Of a stretch of 19,104 bases of DNA, positions 1-9,002 are shown piece by piece; position 1 is the first letter of the stretch, and each line of letters starts with the position of its first letter. The stretch is taken from positions 1 through 19,104 of the forward strand of contig PRDV01000092.1 in assembly GCA_003174035.1 (NCBI GenBank). The letters are read 5' to 3'. The notes beneath the pieces are model-generated. The model was not told where the DNA came from. It saw only the letters and a list, made by a program, of their open reading frames with translations, and did no database searches. The stretch comes from Candidatus Babelota bacterium (GTDB lineage Bacteria > Babelota > Babeliae > Babelales > Babelaceae). The position numbers and the translations under genes were made by a program.

Positions 1-71
<71 letters not shown>

Positions 72-74
72 AAT

Positions 75-515
75 TCATTTCTTTCTTTCTAAAGCTTCCA
101 CGAAATGATCCGCCATCGAAACAATCTGTTGCGAATTTGCATAGGTTAAATCTCGCAAAGTCTCTTTTAAGGGTAACCATTTGTAGGAAAGATGCTCATG
201 TGAAATGGTCACATCTTTTGTTGCAGCACGGCCTACAAAATAGGTAACCGCTTTATCAACCAATTGACCCTGCTGATCTTTAAACATATAAGAAAGCGAT
301 TGCTCAAATCCCGGATGAATTTCTGCTTCCAGCCCTGTTTCTTCTTTAAGCTCTCTTACAGCAGCTTGCAGATTGCTCTCTCCCGGTTCAAGCTTTCCTT
401 TTACCAGATCCCAGTACCCATGACGATAATTAAGTAAAAGATAGAGCCTAACAGGAACATCATTGATAACATCATTGAAGTAAACAATCACTCCAGCAGA
501 AAACTCTTTTTTCAT
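75..515 (-). CDS. Nudix hydrolase, Ap4A (diadenosine tetraphosphatase) type
   Basis: This 146-aa protein has a complete Nudix box: G40, E46, R54-E55-L56, E58-E59, G61-L62, which binds the catalytic metal ions. The small size, the segment YWDLVKGKLEPGE and the later SHEHLSYKWL resemble asymmetric Ap4A hydrolases of the human NUDT2 type. These cleave Ap4A to ATP and AMP in the cytosol and so remove a stress by-product of aminoacyl-tRNA synthetases. The start at 515 is supported by an AAAGGG ribosome site about six bases upstream. It lies 23 bp behind murJ and is probably the last gene of the lolD-murJ operon. The substrate is inferred; other nucleotide substrates are possible. Confidence 0.88.
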   Translation of the reverse strand: MKKEFSAGVIVYFNDVINDVPVRLYLLLNYRHGYWDLVKGKLEPGESNLQAAVRELKEETGLEAEIHPGFEQSLSYMFKDQQGQLVDKAVTYFVGRAATKDVTISHEHLSYKWLPLKETLRDLTYANSQQIVSMADHFVEALERKK

Positions 516-538
516 AAAAACCCTTTGTATGTTATTTG

Positions 539-2116
539 CTACTCAAGAAAATATATATATACCCCATATCTTTTATGCCCATAATAGAGGATACCAGCAA
601 GGACAAGACATAAAGGCCCCACCCATAACCACAATCCTATGGTATGCAAAAGAATATCTGAATACGCAGATAACGTATGCTTAATAATAAACCTGCATAG
701 CGTATAAAGTATATAAAAAAGTAAGGAGATGCTAGCAAGTTGCAGTCCAAATCTTAGTAAAAATTGCGCAAATCGTTTAACATAGAGGACAAATCCATAT
801 TTCCACCACAGTATGGCTATAAAGAGAGCAGTTTGAAAAGCCGCGGAGAGCGATGTGGCAACCGCTATTCCCACTGATCCATAGAGTGGCATCAAAAACC
901 TATTTAACATAACCAGCACACCGGTCCCCAGTATGGTAACCAACGTGGGATATCTTGTTTCATGCAAAGCATAATACATACTCAGGAGCGCCTTGTTAAG
1001 AGAAAGAAAGAAAAGGGCCGGCAAAAAAGCTATGAGAAGCATTGAGGCCTCGTTAACTTGCTCAAGGGAGAAATTTCCTGCAAGCCGATAAAAAATGGTA
1101 TAAAAAATGTCATGCGCAAAAAAGCCCATAAGCAAAGCCACGGGAACGGTAACCCAAAAAATGAGCTTGGTAGCCTCTAGCAAATAATAACTCAATCTTT
1201 TAGGGGCATAAGAACTAATACGCGAAAAATGGGACAATAAAATTGAAGAAAACGCCACCGCAAATGCCCCCAGCGCTATAGTCATAAAACGGGAAGACAA
1301 CGTAAGAAGCGTGATCGATCCCGTCGGCAGCAGGGATGCAAATCGGTTATCTATAACCAGATTAATCTCCACAATACTTGCGCTGAATAACGAAGGAATA
1401 AATTTTAAGATGACCTCTTTGAAGTAACCACCTGTGCGCTTATCGGGCCATATAAAAGAAAAATGCAATTTAAAACAAACATACAGATAGAGAAGAGCTT
1501 GCACAAGGCCACCCAGCAGCAGAAAATAGGCAAATGCATCTACAGAAAGCCCGAAATGGATGGATATAATAAGTCCGCCTATATAAAAAATGTTTAACAG
1601 TGCGGGACCCCATGAAGGTACCGCAAAATGCATTTTTGATTGCAGAACTGCTGCAAACAAAGCACTCCAAAAAACAAAGAACACGAAATAAATAAGAATA
1701 CGCAGCAAACTCGCCGCCGTTGCTAACTCCACGGGTCTTTCCTTAAATCCAGGAGCTACTAGGTAGATTAAGGTCTCAGGAAAAAATGAAACGATTATGC
1801 AGAGTGCTACAACGATCATGCCAAATACGAGTGCCATAAGCGTCATCAACTTACTTGCTTGCTCTTCAGAATCATTCCGCATCACCTTTACAATGGTTGG
1901 TATAAATGCTGAGCTGAGGGCTCCTTCCGCAAAGAGTCGTCGTAAGAGATTCGGTATCTTATACGCGGTATTAAAGGCATCGGATAATTCAGTAACCCCC
2001 AAATAACGCACCTGAAAAAGCTCTCGTACTATGCCTAACAATTTACTGAGCAGGAGGGCGATTGAGACGAATATGGTTTTTGTGATCAATGTTTTTTTAT
2101 GAAGCTTATTTGTCAT
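539..2116 (-). CDS. murJ: lipid II flippase MurJ (MviN family)
   Basis: This polytopic membrane protein (525 aa from the chosen start, about 13-14 hydrophobic segments) belongs to the MOP/MATE-like MviN family. It moves lipid II across the inner membrane for peptidoglycan synthesis. The family signature RRLFAEGALSSAFIP is at about residues 59-73, preceded by SKLLGIVRELF with the conserved early arginine. The ATG at 2116 is preferred because TAGGA sits just upstream. An in-frame TTG at 2161 would add 15 residues (540 aa) but has no better ribosome site. The start overlaps the last 11 bp of lolD, which suggests translational coupling. Its presence implies that the organism makes lipid II. Confidence 0.93.
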   Translation of the reverse strand: MTNKLHKKTLITKTIFVSIALLLSKLLGIVRELFQVRYLGVTELSDAFNTAYKIPNLLRRLFAEGALSSAFIPTIVKVMRNDSEEQASKLMTLMALVFGMIVVALCIIVSFFPETLIYLVAPGFKERPVELATAASLLRILIYFVFFVFWSALFAAVLQSKMHFAVPSWGPALLNIFYIGGLIISIHFGLSVDAFAYFLLLGGLVQALLYLYVCFKLHFSFIWPDKRTGGYFKEVILKFIPSLFSASIVEINLVIDNRFASLLPTGSITLLTLSSRFMTIALGAFAVAFSSILLSHFSRISSYAPKRLSYYLLEATKLIFWVTVPVALLMGFFAHDIFYTIFYRLAGNFSLEQVNEASMLLIAFLPALFFLSLNKALLSMYYALHETRYPTLVTILGTGVLVMLNRFLMPLYGSVGIAVATSLSAAFQTALFIAILWWKYGFVLYVKRFAQFLLRFGLQLASISLLFYILYTLCRFIIKHTLSAYSDILLHTIGLWLWVGPLCLVLAGILYYGHKRYGVYIYFLE

Positions 2117-2819
2117 AGATCCTACCATGCTTCGGGCTCTCAACCAGTTTGCCCTTTTCAAGAGATAAAACTACATCCATACGTTGCGCAACATCAGTAT
2201 CATGCGATGCAATAATAAGTCCGATACCACTTAATGCGCTCAATGACGTCAACAGCTCCACAATATTCTGTTTGAGTTTAGAATCAAGGTGAGCAGTCGG
2301 CTCATCAGCCAAAATAAAAGCGGGTGCTGAAAACAATGCCCGCGCAATTGCAACACGTTGTTGCTCTCCCCCCGAGAGTGAGCTACAAGAGGATTCTTCT
2401 TTACCTGATAACCCAACAGCCTTTATAAGCATTACTGCCCTGTCACGCGCTTTGTTATATGCTTGCCCCTCAATAAGACCTTTTATCATACAATTTTCTA
2501 TAACCGACAAATCTTCTAGTAAGGCGGGAGCTTGAAAAATAAGACCTAGGGTACCCTGAAAAAAAATCGTGCGCTCACGTTTTGTCAGCTGAAAGACATC
2601 TCGGTCATTAAAAAAGACCGTACCTTTTTGTGGCATATCAAGCCCTGCAAGCAACTGTAACAGTGTAGATTTTCCTGTCCCAGAAACGCCAGTCAGCGCA
2701 TAGGAGCGGCCTTGTATAAACGTATAATTTACCGAGTCGAGTACAACTGTTCTTTCCAAACCTTGGCTAAAGGATTGCGAAAGATGGTATGCTCGTAATG
2801 TTGCTTGCTGATTTGACAT
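2106..2819 (-). CDS. lolD: ABC transporter ATPase, LolD-like
   Basis: This 237-aa ABC ATPase subunit has Walker A GVSGTGKS (residues 44-51), a Q-loop Gln96, signature LSGGEQQ (148-154), Walker B FILADEP (168-174, Glu173 catalytic) and switch His206. The segment around LLEDLSVIEN after the Q-loop matches the LolD/MacB/FtsE group. LolD powers LolCE, which extracts lipoproteins from the inner membrane for delivery to the outer membrane. No LolC/E permease gene is in the window, so the exact partner is inferred. The gene is first in a minus-strand operon and overlaps murJ. FtsE or a MacB-type ATPase are the alternatives. The ATG at 2819 has no strong ribosome site. Confidence 0.82.
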   Translation of the reverse strand: MSNQQATLRAYHLSQSFSQGLERTVVLDSVNYTFIQGRSYALTGVSGTGKSTLLQLLAGLDMPQKGTVFFNDRDVFQLTKRERTIFFQGTLGLIFQAPALLEDLSVIENCMIKGLIEGQAYNKARDRAVMLIKAVGLSGKEESSCSSLSGGEQQRVAIARALFSAPAFILADEPTAHLDSKLKQNIVELLTSLSALSGIGLIIASHDTDVAQRMDVVLSLEKGKLVESPKHGRIYDK

Positions 2820-2870
2820 ACACGTATCTCGTGTAGAGTACTTATCATGTGATTATTACTAGCATGAGTA

Positions 2871-2887
2871 TGAGAAGTTCCTTCTCA
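2871..2887. repeat. short perfect inverted repeat in the lolD/lon divergent region
   Basis: TGAGAAG-TTC-CTTCTCA is a perfect 7-bp-arm palindrome roughly midway between the divergent lolD and lon starts (194-bp gap). It could be a regulator binding site or chance. It does not match the CIRCE heat-shock operator. Confidence 0.4.
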
Positions 2888-2943
2888 CTTCACGCTTCCA
2901 AAACTACTTCCAGGATACCAAATATTGCCTTTTCTTTAAAGTC

Positions 2944-2973
2944 TTGTAATTAAACCCTGACCTTCAGTACACT
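2944..2973 (+). promoter_or_regulatory. possible lon promoter
   Basis: TTGTAA (2944-2949) and TACACT (2968-2973) are 18 bp apart, and the -10 box ends 40 bp before the lon ATG. The match to the sigma-70 consensus is only moderate. Confidence 0.35.
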
Positions 2974-3013
2974 CAAAACTAGGATACAGGGGTAAGATAT
3001 AAAAGGGGGCGGA

Positions 3014-5377
3014 ATGAAGCAATTACATCAATTACATGACACTTTGCCGGATATGCTGCCCGTGGTCCCGACTATGGACGTCGTGGTTTTCCCAAATCAA
3101 ATTGTACCACTCCTCGTCCTTGATGAGAGAATTATAAGAGGCATTAATACTGCATTAGAAGATGACTCAAAACGCGTATTATTACTTGCGTCTAAAAAAC
3201 AGTCAGAATCACATCAAGGCGTAATCGGAACAAAGGATCTTTTTGACGTAGGAACAGTGGCAACGGTAATGCGGGTCATTAAAATACCCGATGGCGGCAT
3301 TAAAATTCTAGTACAGGGCATTTCTCGTGCCTATGTGCACGATATTATTGCAGAAGAAGAAATACTTAAAGCGGATATTGAAGCTTATGTTTATGAAGAT
3401 GAGGTAACCGATACTGATGTGCTTGCGCAGCTAAAAAATATTAAGGACATAGCAGAGCATATTTCAACATCAGGACACGCGCTGAGCCCAGATTTTCATA
3501 TCATTCTTTCTAAAATGAATGATCCAGAAAAAATAGCCGATTTTATTCTTTCACATTTAAATATACGTGTTGATCAAGCGCAACAGCTTCTTGAATCTCG
3601 AACCCATTCACAATTGCTTGAGGGCCTTTTCCAACATTTGGCAAAGGAGTTTGAGGTGAGTGAGATGCAAGAAAACATTAAATCTCGAGCGCGTGAGTCT
3701 ATGAATAAGTCTCAAAAAGAGTTCTACTTACGAGAGCAGCTCAGAGCTATTAAAAAAGAATTAGGTGAAGACGAGACCGACGATGTGGATCGATTACGTT
3801 CAAAGGCACTAGAATTACCTATGCCCGAAGAAGTGCGCACTGAAGTAAGTAGGCAGCTTAATAGGCTGGAAAAAACATCACCAGACTCCATGGAAGCGGC
3901 GGTAACACGTAGCCATCTTGAATGGATCATTTCTCTTCCCTGGGGAAAGACTACGCAAGACAATCTTGATATCGCACACGCCCAACAGATTCTCGATGAA
4001 GATCATTATGGCCTTAAGGAAATTAAAGATCGCATTCTTGATTTCATCTCAATACGCCAACTGAAAAATGATGGTTATGCGCCTATTCTTTGTTTTGCAG
4101 GTCCTCCAGGAACTGGTAAAACTTCGCTGGGAAAATCCATTGCACGAAGCCTTGGGCGTAATTTTTTCAGAATATCCTTAGGCGGCGCCAAAGATGAAGC
4201 GGAAATCCGCGGACATCGGCGAACATACGTAGGCGCAATGCCGGGACGATTTATTCAAGGCATTCGCAAGGCAGGCACTATGAATCCAGTTATTATTATC
4301 GATGAGCTTGATAAGCTTGGTGCAGATTTCAGAGGCGATCCCCAAGCAGCCATGCTTGAGGTACTCGATCCTCAACAAAACAAGTCATTCTATGATAACT
4401 ATCTAGGCATTCCTTTTGATTTATCTAAAGTGATGTTTATTGCAACAGCAAATAATATCGAAGCGATTTCTGAACCACTACGCGATCGCATGGAGATTAT
4501 CCATCTTTCTGGCTACACGCTTGAAGAAAAAATCCATATCGCACGCAGTTATCTTGAAAAAAAAGCGCTTGCTGAATCTGGGCTTGAAAATCATCCATTG
4601 GAATTCAGTGATGATCTCATTTCAGACATTATTGTAAGCTATACGCGAGAATCCGGCGTTCGCGAACTTGACCGGCTTATTAAAAAGCTGTGTTCAAAAG
4701 CGGCACGATCTTTAGTAGAAAAGCAATCGCTTATAACGCTTGCTCCCGAAACGACCGAACAGCATTTAGGACCACGCAAATTCGTTCAAATGGATACCTA
4801 TTGCGAAAATCAAGTTGGCATCAGCAATGGGCTTGCTTGGACTGCCTATGGCGGAGAGATTATTAAAATCGAGGCAGTGATAATGCCAGGCAAAGGGAAA
4901 TTGATACTGACCGGATCACTCGGTAATGTCATGCGCGAATCGGCTCAAGCGGCTTTAAGCTATGCACGGGCCCATGCGACAGAATTTGATATTAATCCAA
5001 AAATGTTTACTCATTTTGACTTACATATTCATGTTCCTGGTGGCGGGATACCCAAAGATGGACCATCTGCCGGTGTCACCCTTCTGTCATCGATATTATC
5101 CGCCCTCACCGGCCGAGCAATTAATGCGGAATATGCGATGACGGGCGAACTCAATTTACGAGGAAACGTCATGCCTATCGGCGGCGTGAAAGAAAAAATT
5201 CTTGCGGCAAAAAGAAATCTCGTACCTCATGTGATTTTGCCCCAAAAAAATAAAGGGGATCTCGTGGGAGCTGAGGAGATTACGCAAGGCATAAACGTCA
5301 TCTGGGTAAGCCATGCCGATGAAGTACTCAGCAGAGTACTGTTACCGCTGGAGAAAAAAAATACTGGGCCTCATTAA
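3014..5377 (+). CDS. lon: ATP-dependent Lon protease
   Basis: This 787-aa protein is close to the 784 aa of E. coli Lon. It has the LAN substrate-binding domain at the N-terminus (LPVVPTMDVVVFPNQ), a central coiled region, and an AAA+ domain with Walker A GPPGTGKT (363-370) and Walker B IIIDELDKL. The C-terminal S16 protease domain carries catalytic Ser685 in KDGPSAGV and Lys728 in GGVKEK. It degrades misfolded and regulatory proteins in the cytosol. The start is supported by a strong AAAGGGGGCGGA just upstream. The kinase gene follows 13 bp after the stop, so the two are probably co-transcribed. Nothing looks degraded. Confidence 0.98.
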   Translation: MKQLHQLHDTLPDMLPVVPTMDVVVFPNQIVPLLVLDERIIRGINTALEDDSKRVLLLASKKQSESHQGVIGTKDLFDVGTVATVMRVIKIPDGGIKILVQGISRAYVHDIIAEEEILKADIEAYVYEDEVTDTDVLAQLKNIKDIAEHISTSGHALSPDFHIILSKMNDPEKIADFILSHLNIRVDQAQQLLESRTHSQLLEGLFQHLAKEFEVSEMQENIKSRARESMNKSQKEFYLREQLRAIKKELGEDETDDVDRLRSKALELPMPEEVRTEVSRQLNRLEKTSPDSMEAAVTRSHLEWIISLPWGKTTQDNLDIAHAQQILDEDHYGLKEIKDRILDFISIRQLKNDGYAPILCFAGPPGTGKTSLGKSIARSLGRNFFRISLGGAKDEAEIRGHRRTYVGAMPGRFIQGIRKAGTMNPVIIIDELDKLGADFRGDPQAAMLEVLDPQQNKSFYDNYLGIPFDLSKVMFIATANNIEAISEPLRDRMEIIHLSGYTLEEKIHIARSYLEKKALAESGLENHPLEFSDDLISDIIVSYTRESGVRELDRLIKKLCSKAARSLVEKQSLITLAPETTEQHLGPRKFVQMDTYCENQVGISNGLAWTAYGGEIIKIEAVIMPGKGKLILTGSLGNVMRESAQAALSYARAHATEFDINPKMFTHFDLHIHVPGGGIPKDGPSAGVTLLSSILSALTGRAINAEYAMTGELNLRGNVMPIGGVKEKILAAKRNLVPHVILPQKNKGDLVGAEEITQGINVIWVSHADEVLSRVLLPLEKKNTGPH

Positions 5378-5390
5378 AACGCGGACCGCT

Positions 5391-6488
5391 ATGAAAATCG
5401 GTACGATTGGCAGTGCTACTCAAGACATTTTTATCCTCTATGAAGGTGCAGAGTTTCTGCACCTTCATTTGTTGCAAGAGGACCACACCTACCTTTTACT
5501 TGAACAAGGAACAAAAATAGATGTTCCCAACATCCACTACGCAACTGGTGGCGGAGCTACCAATACCGGCGTGGGGTTTAAGCGCTTAGGACTTGAAGTC
5601 GAAGCTATTTTTAAAACCGGAAGAGACCATGCTGCACTTGAAATACTTGTGGACATGAAAAAGGAAGGAGTAGGTACTACTTATGTAACCGTGGATGAGC
5701 AAACCAGTACCGCTACTTCATTTATTATCCCCTCACGCGAAAGGAACCATGTCGTATTTGCTTTCCGCGGTGCCAATAAGCACCTGAAGATTGAAGAATT
5801 CCCGCTCAATCATTTACAAGAGTTCTCCTATCTATACATTAATCCACTTTCTGAAAATTCTCGCCTTCTCTTGCAATTTCTGGCCCCCCGCGCTCAAGAA
5901 CTAGGCATCACTGTTGTCATCAATCCCGGCATGGGTCAGATTGCTCACGAGCCAGAAGAATTTATTGCTGCACTCAGACATGTTGACGTTCTTATTCTTA
6001 ATGCTTTCGAAGCAAGGCATCTGATGAAAGCTCTGCTGAAAAATACCTCAATTACGGTTGAAAAAAGAAAAGCGCAGTCTGCAACTATACCTACGCTTCT
6101 TGAGAACTTTCTTTTGGCGGATACCGGAATTCTTACGCTCTATGATTTCTTCAGAGAAATTTTGAACATCGGTCCCTCAATTGTTGCAGTTACCAATGGA
6201 GCAGAAGGTGTCTACATTGGCACAAATGAGAAGGTGTTTTTTCATCCAAGCATACCAGCCCAGGTTGTAAGCGGACTCGGTGCAGGAGATGCATTCAGCT
6301 CGGGATTCGCCGGTTCATTAGCCCTCGGGAAGGGTATCGAAAGCGCCATTCGTTATGGCATGATTAATGCGTGGTCTGTTATCCAACATCCAGATGCTAA
6401 ACAAGGGTTACTGTTTATGCGAGAACTTGAAGCAAAAACGCAATCGCTAGAATCAGGAGATTTGGCGATATTTCCAATGCCTCATTGA
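5391..6488 (+). CDS. PfkB-family carbohydrate/nucleoside kinase
   Basis: This is a 365-aa ribokinase-fold kinase. The N-terminal PfkB motif GGGATNTGVGF starts at residue 53. The C-terminal motif GLGAGDAFSSGF carries the catalytic base Asp300 and the anion hole GAGD (297-300). The middle LILNAFEA resembles the NxxEA motif of the family, which helps position metal and phosphate. After that motif there is an extra stretch of roughly 40 residues (about 213-252) not typical of ribokinases. I take the ATG at 5391 (GCGGA upstream); an earlier in-frame ATG at 5313 would lie inside lon and adds a segment unlike the family. The substrate cannot be read from sequence: ribose, adenosine and other sugars are all possible. 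Confidence 0.9.
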   Translation: MKIGTIGSATQDIFILYEGAEFLHLHLLQEDHTYLLLEQGTKIDVPNIHYATGGGATNTGVGFKRLGLEVEAIFKTGRDHAALEILVDMKKEGVGTTYVTVDEQTSTATSFIIPSRERNHVVFAFRGANKHLKIEEFPLNHLQEFSYLYINPLSENSRLLLQFLAPRAQELGITVVINPGMGQIAHEPEEFIAALRHVDVLILNAFEARHLMKALLKNTSITVEKRKAQSATIPTLLENFLLADTGILTLYDFFREILNIGPSIVAVTNGAEGVYIGTNEKVFFHPSIPAQVVSGLGAGDAFSSGFAGSLALGKGIESAIRYGMINAWSVIQHPDAKQGLLFMRELEAKTQSLESGDLAIFPMPH

Positions 6489-6847
6489 TACGTAGTTATT
6501 CTTTTTTTTCTTGATCGCCTCCGCTTGGATTGCCTGTCCTTCCACCAATACCGCATCTGATTCTGCCTTTTCCTCTTTTCTGTGAGCCATTCATTTCTCT
6601 TGAGCTTGCACAATTGCATTATGATGCAAGGAAGCCAGAGTTACAAAAAAAGCATTCCAATCCGGATCTTTACAAGATAATGCAATTATTATCACTAGTG
6701 AATAAGCATTTTCATCGCTTTTTTGTATAACTCACTGTTCGGTTACAGTAACAGAGCAGCTGAGAAAATCCTATTATTTTTTAAAAAAGCATGCTACATT
6801 GGCGTTCAACAGCGAAATGAAAGCGCTCTGTACAAGTTTTTATCTCT
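6489..6847. other. 359-bp gap between kinase and WD40-like gene
   Basis: No convincing gene is seen. A minus-strand 45-codon frame (6590 down to 6453, overlapping the kinase 3' end) has a protein-like charged stretch EEKAESDAVLVEGQAIQAEA but a weak ribosome site. A plus-strand TTG frame (6530-6730) also lacks one. Short inverted repeats are present: TTGCAT-tatg-ATGCAA (6614-6629) and ACTGT-tcggtt-ACAGT (6734-6749). Neither is a clear terminator. The stretch may hold remnants of a lost gene. Confidence 0.5.
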
Positions 6848-8329
6848 ATGCTTACAAGAATCGCACTAGTGTGCATACTTTTCCTTTCTCTCAGCGCCAT
6901 GGAAACAGTAACCGTTCTAGGCAAATTTGTGTATCCTCGCAAACCACAATGCCTCACTTACGTTTCCACGTTTTGGCAAAAACCAAAAAAGGAGGTACCA
7001 AAACTCTACGAGCGCATTCTTGATTATTTGGTGCCATTTCTTGTTGAGAAAGATGACGGAACACTGCTGAAAAAGCTTGAAACTATGAAAACTACGTCAT
7101 GCTATAATCACTGCAAGAAGCGTCTTATCGAGAACTATTACATCTACATTGCAGCATTCTATTGTAATGAAGAACCTTTAGTGGATTTACCCCAGCCATT
7201 CAGAGAACCTGACAGTGAAGGGAACAACTGTGATGAAATATCTGGACTTTTTTTTACTCCATCAGGATCTCATCTACTAGCAGCATCAAGTAAGGCTTGC
7301 CTTTGGAATATCGCAGAGTTTCCTCGTAAGCAACCTACCTGTACCCTATTTGAAGGGGATATCAGCCCTGGTATGACGGGTCTCTTTATAAATGAAGATA
7401 CCCTGATAGCCTTTGCGGCCACAAATGGCATCGTATTTTGTTGGGATGTACGTGGCGGGAAATTGATTCGAGCGATAAAACTACCACTCATTGAGGGAAA
7501 ATACTCTTTTCTCGGCGCTTGTTTTAGCCCCAATGGTAGGTATCTTGCGGCAACGGTAAAAAAAGCTATTTGGCTCTATAAAATCGACAATATTCTCAAC
7601 AGCTCTCAAGATCAACTATCAGGAGAATATACGATTGAACCACCAACAATGCTCGTCAATTTTAAACCATATCAGCCACACACCCAAGGATTTCGCGTTT
7701 TTGTTGGTGATAATACTCGAGAAAGAAGCCGCATACTTAATGTGCAGTTTAATGAAGACAATACTAGGCTTCTTGTAGATACCAATTCTGATATACATTT
7801 TGCCGGCAACATCGACATGAGTAGTGAAGACTATATTTTTTCCGTCATTAATGTAATCTTCGGAAAAACACTATTTTGCCCTCACCCTGAATATATTCTC
7901 TTAATACATGATGACTTACTACTTCATAATCTAAAAGAAAAAGAACATAAACCGATTTTTTCTATTCCAGTATGGGACCTGAATAATCTAATGACAAAAG
8001 ATCCTCTCTACTCAGCCTGCATGTGTCCCCATACAGGTGTCATTGCTCTATCAACCACCGTCGAGCCACTGGAGACGGATCCCCCTCGTATTTACGAAGA
8101 AAATCCCTATATTCTCCTTTTTGATTGCGCAAAAAAAATAGTAGTACCGCTTTGTAGGCGAAAAGCTGATATTATGGTATTCACTGACGATGGAACGATG
8201 CTTTGCATTGCTTATAGCGCTGGAAATAATGAGAATAAAAGACCATCGATAATACCCGTTTTCGACAAAACACAAACGCTCACTGACCTTGTGAGGGCTA
8301 TAAGAACAATGCTTCAACTAAAAAGCTAA
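6848..8329 (+). CDS. exported WD40-like beta-propeller protein
   Basis: This 493-aa protein starts with a signal peptide (MLTRIALVCILFLSLSA, likely cleaved after LSA). An alpha-rich region with several cysteines follows to about residue 120. The rest is a series of WD40-like blades, for example ISGLFFTPSGSHLLAASSK with CLWNI, an SFLGACFSPNGRYLAATVKK blade with IWLYKI, and VFCWDVRGGKLI. Four are clear, and further degenerate blades near the C-terminus could complete a six- or seven-bladed propeller. WD40 propellers are protein-interaction platforms, and no catalytic motif is visible. No good ribosome site precedes the ATG, so the start is supported mainly by the signal peptide. The stop is one base from the stop of the convergent gene. 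Periplasmic or host-facing location is inferred. Confidence 0.75.
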   Translation: MLTRIALVCILFLSLSAMETVTVLGKFVYPRKPQCLTYVSTFWQKPKKEVPKLYERILDYLVPFLVEKDDGTLLKKLETMKTTSCYNHCKKRLIENYYIYIAAFYCNEEPLVDLPQPFREPDSEGNNCDEISGLFFTPSGSHLLAASSKACLWNIAEFPRKQPTCTLFEGDISPGMTGLFINEDTLIAFAATNGIVFCWDVRGGKLIRAIKLPLIEGKYSFLGACFSPNGRYLAATVKKAIWLYKIDNILNSSQDQLSGEYTIEPPTMLVNFKPYQPHTQGFRVFVGDNTRERSRILNVQFNEDNTRLLVDTNSDIHFAGNIDMSSEDYIFSVINVIFGKTLFCPHPEYILLIHDDLLLHNLKEKEHKPIFSIPVWDLNNLMTKDPLYSACMCPHTGVIALSTTVEPLETDPPRIYEENPYILLFDCAKKIVVPLCRRKADIMVFTDDGTMLCIAYSAGNNENKRPSIIPVFDKTQTLTDLVRAIRTMLQLKS

Positions 8330-8330
8330 G

Positions 8331-8735
8331 TTATTCTTTAACAGGATCTAATCGAGCAACCAAATCTTTTTTAATCACAAGGGTATTGTGCTCACTAATA
8401 AGCGTTAACGCCATTCTATCAAATGACGTTGTATGAGAATTCAACTTAGTACCTATCATACCTCTAACTACCACTTCAAGTCCACCTGCGGGCATAGACT
8501 GTATATTTAAAGGCCCGCTTAGCGGATAAGTCGCAGGCCAATTTGGAAATGATGTGAGCGTTACTCCTTGAGTTTCCTGGGGCTTTTCTCCCGCCAGGGG
8601 AACCGATATCGCTTTATAGGGCATTATGTTGACCATCCGTATCTCAGCACCACCTTCAATCCGTATGTTATCTATATACTTTTGCCCAATTATCATTGAA
8701 CAAGTCATTATCGCTAAGCCGATTATTTTTTTCAT
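8331..8735 (-). CDS. small exported or membrane-anchored protein of unknown function
   Basis: I do not recognise this 134-aa protein. It begins MKKIIGLAIMTCSMIIG, a short hydrophobic segment consistent with a signal peptide or a single anchor. The cysteine context is not a classical lipobox. The remainder is probably beta-rich and has no catalytic motif I can name. A perfect AAGGAG site lies six bases before the ATG, and a TTGAAC/TATATT promoter lies upstream, so the gene is very likely real. It converges with the WD40-like gene with a single base between stop codons, and diverges from the 9003 gene. Confidence 0.72.
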   Translation of the reverse strand: MKKIIGLAIMTCSMIIGQKYIDNIRIEGGAEIRMVNIMPYKAISVPLAGEKPQETQGVTLTSFPNWPATYPLSGPLNIQSMPAGGLEVVVRGMIGTKLNSHTTSFDRMALTLISEHNTLVIKKDLVARLDPVKE

Positions 8736-8768
8736 TATTACTCCTTGCTCGCATTACAAGATAATTAA

Positions 8769-8798
8769 AATATAACAAAATCAGAATTGCCAGTTCAA
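8769..8798 (-). promoter_or_regulatory. promoter of the 8735 minus-strand gene
   Basis: On the minus strand, TTGAAC (8793-8798) and TATATT (8769-8774) are 18 bp apart, and the -10 box is about 33 bp from the ATG. Confidence 0.5.
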
Positions 8799-8935
8799 TA
8801 ATTTTTAATTATTTTTTATTTTAAATCATTATAGTAGTTCGGCCAAAACCCCAGGTTTTAGCGTGAAGATGACAGCCAAAACACAGTAAAATTGTATACC
8901 TAATTTTTGCCTCTATTATTAGTCCACTATAAAAG

Positions 8936-8964
8936 TTGAGGTACAACAAAAAATATAGTACTAT
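8936..8964 (+). promoter_or_regulatory. promoter of the 9003 gene
   Basis: TTGAGG (8936-8941) and TACTAT (8959-8964) are separated by 17 bp, 38 bp before the start codon. Confidence 0.5.
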
Positions 8965-9002
8965 CTTTACAGAATGTAATCATCTTTAACAGGAGACTCT
9001 CT

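Noticed and set aside
2117..2161. TTG start that would lengthen MurJ by 15 residues
   Set aside because: The ATG at 2116 has a TAGGA site and fits the family N-terminus better.
2820..3013. CIRCE or other known heat-shock operator before lon
   Set aside because: No TTAGCACTC-N9-GAGTGCTAA pattern is present; the only palindrome has a different sequence.
6530..6730. 66-codon plus-strand frame with a TTG start
   Set aside because: There is no ribosome site, the composition is unconvincing, and a stop lies just upstream.
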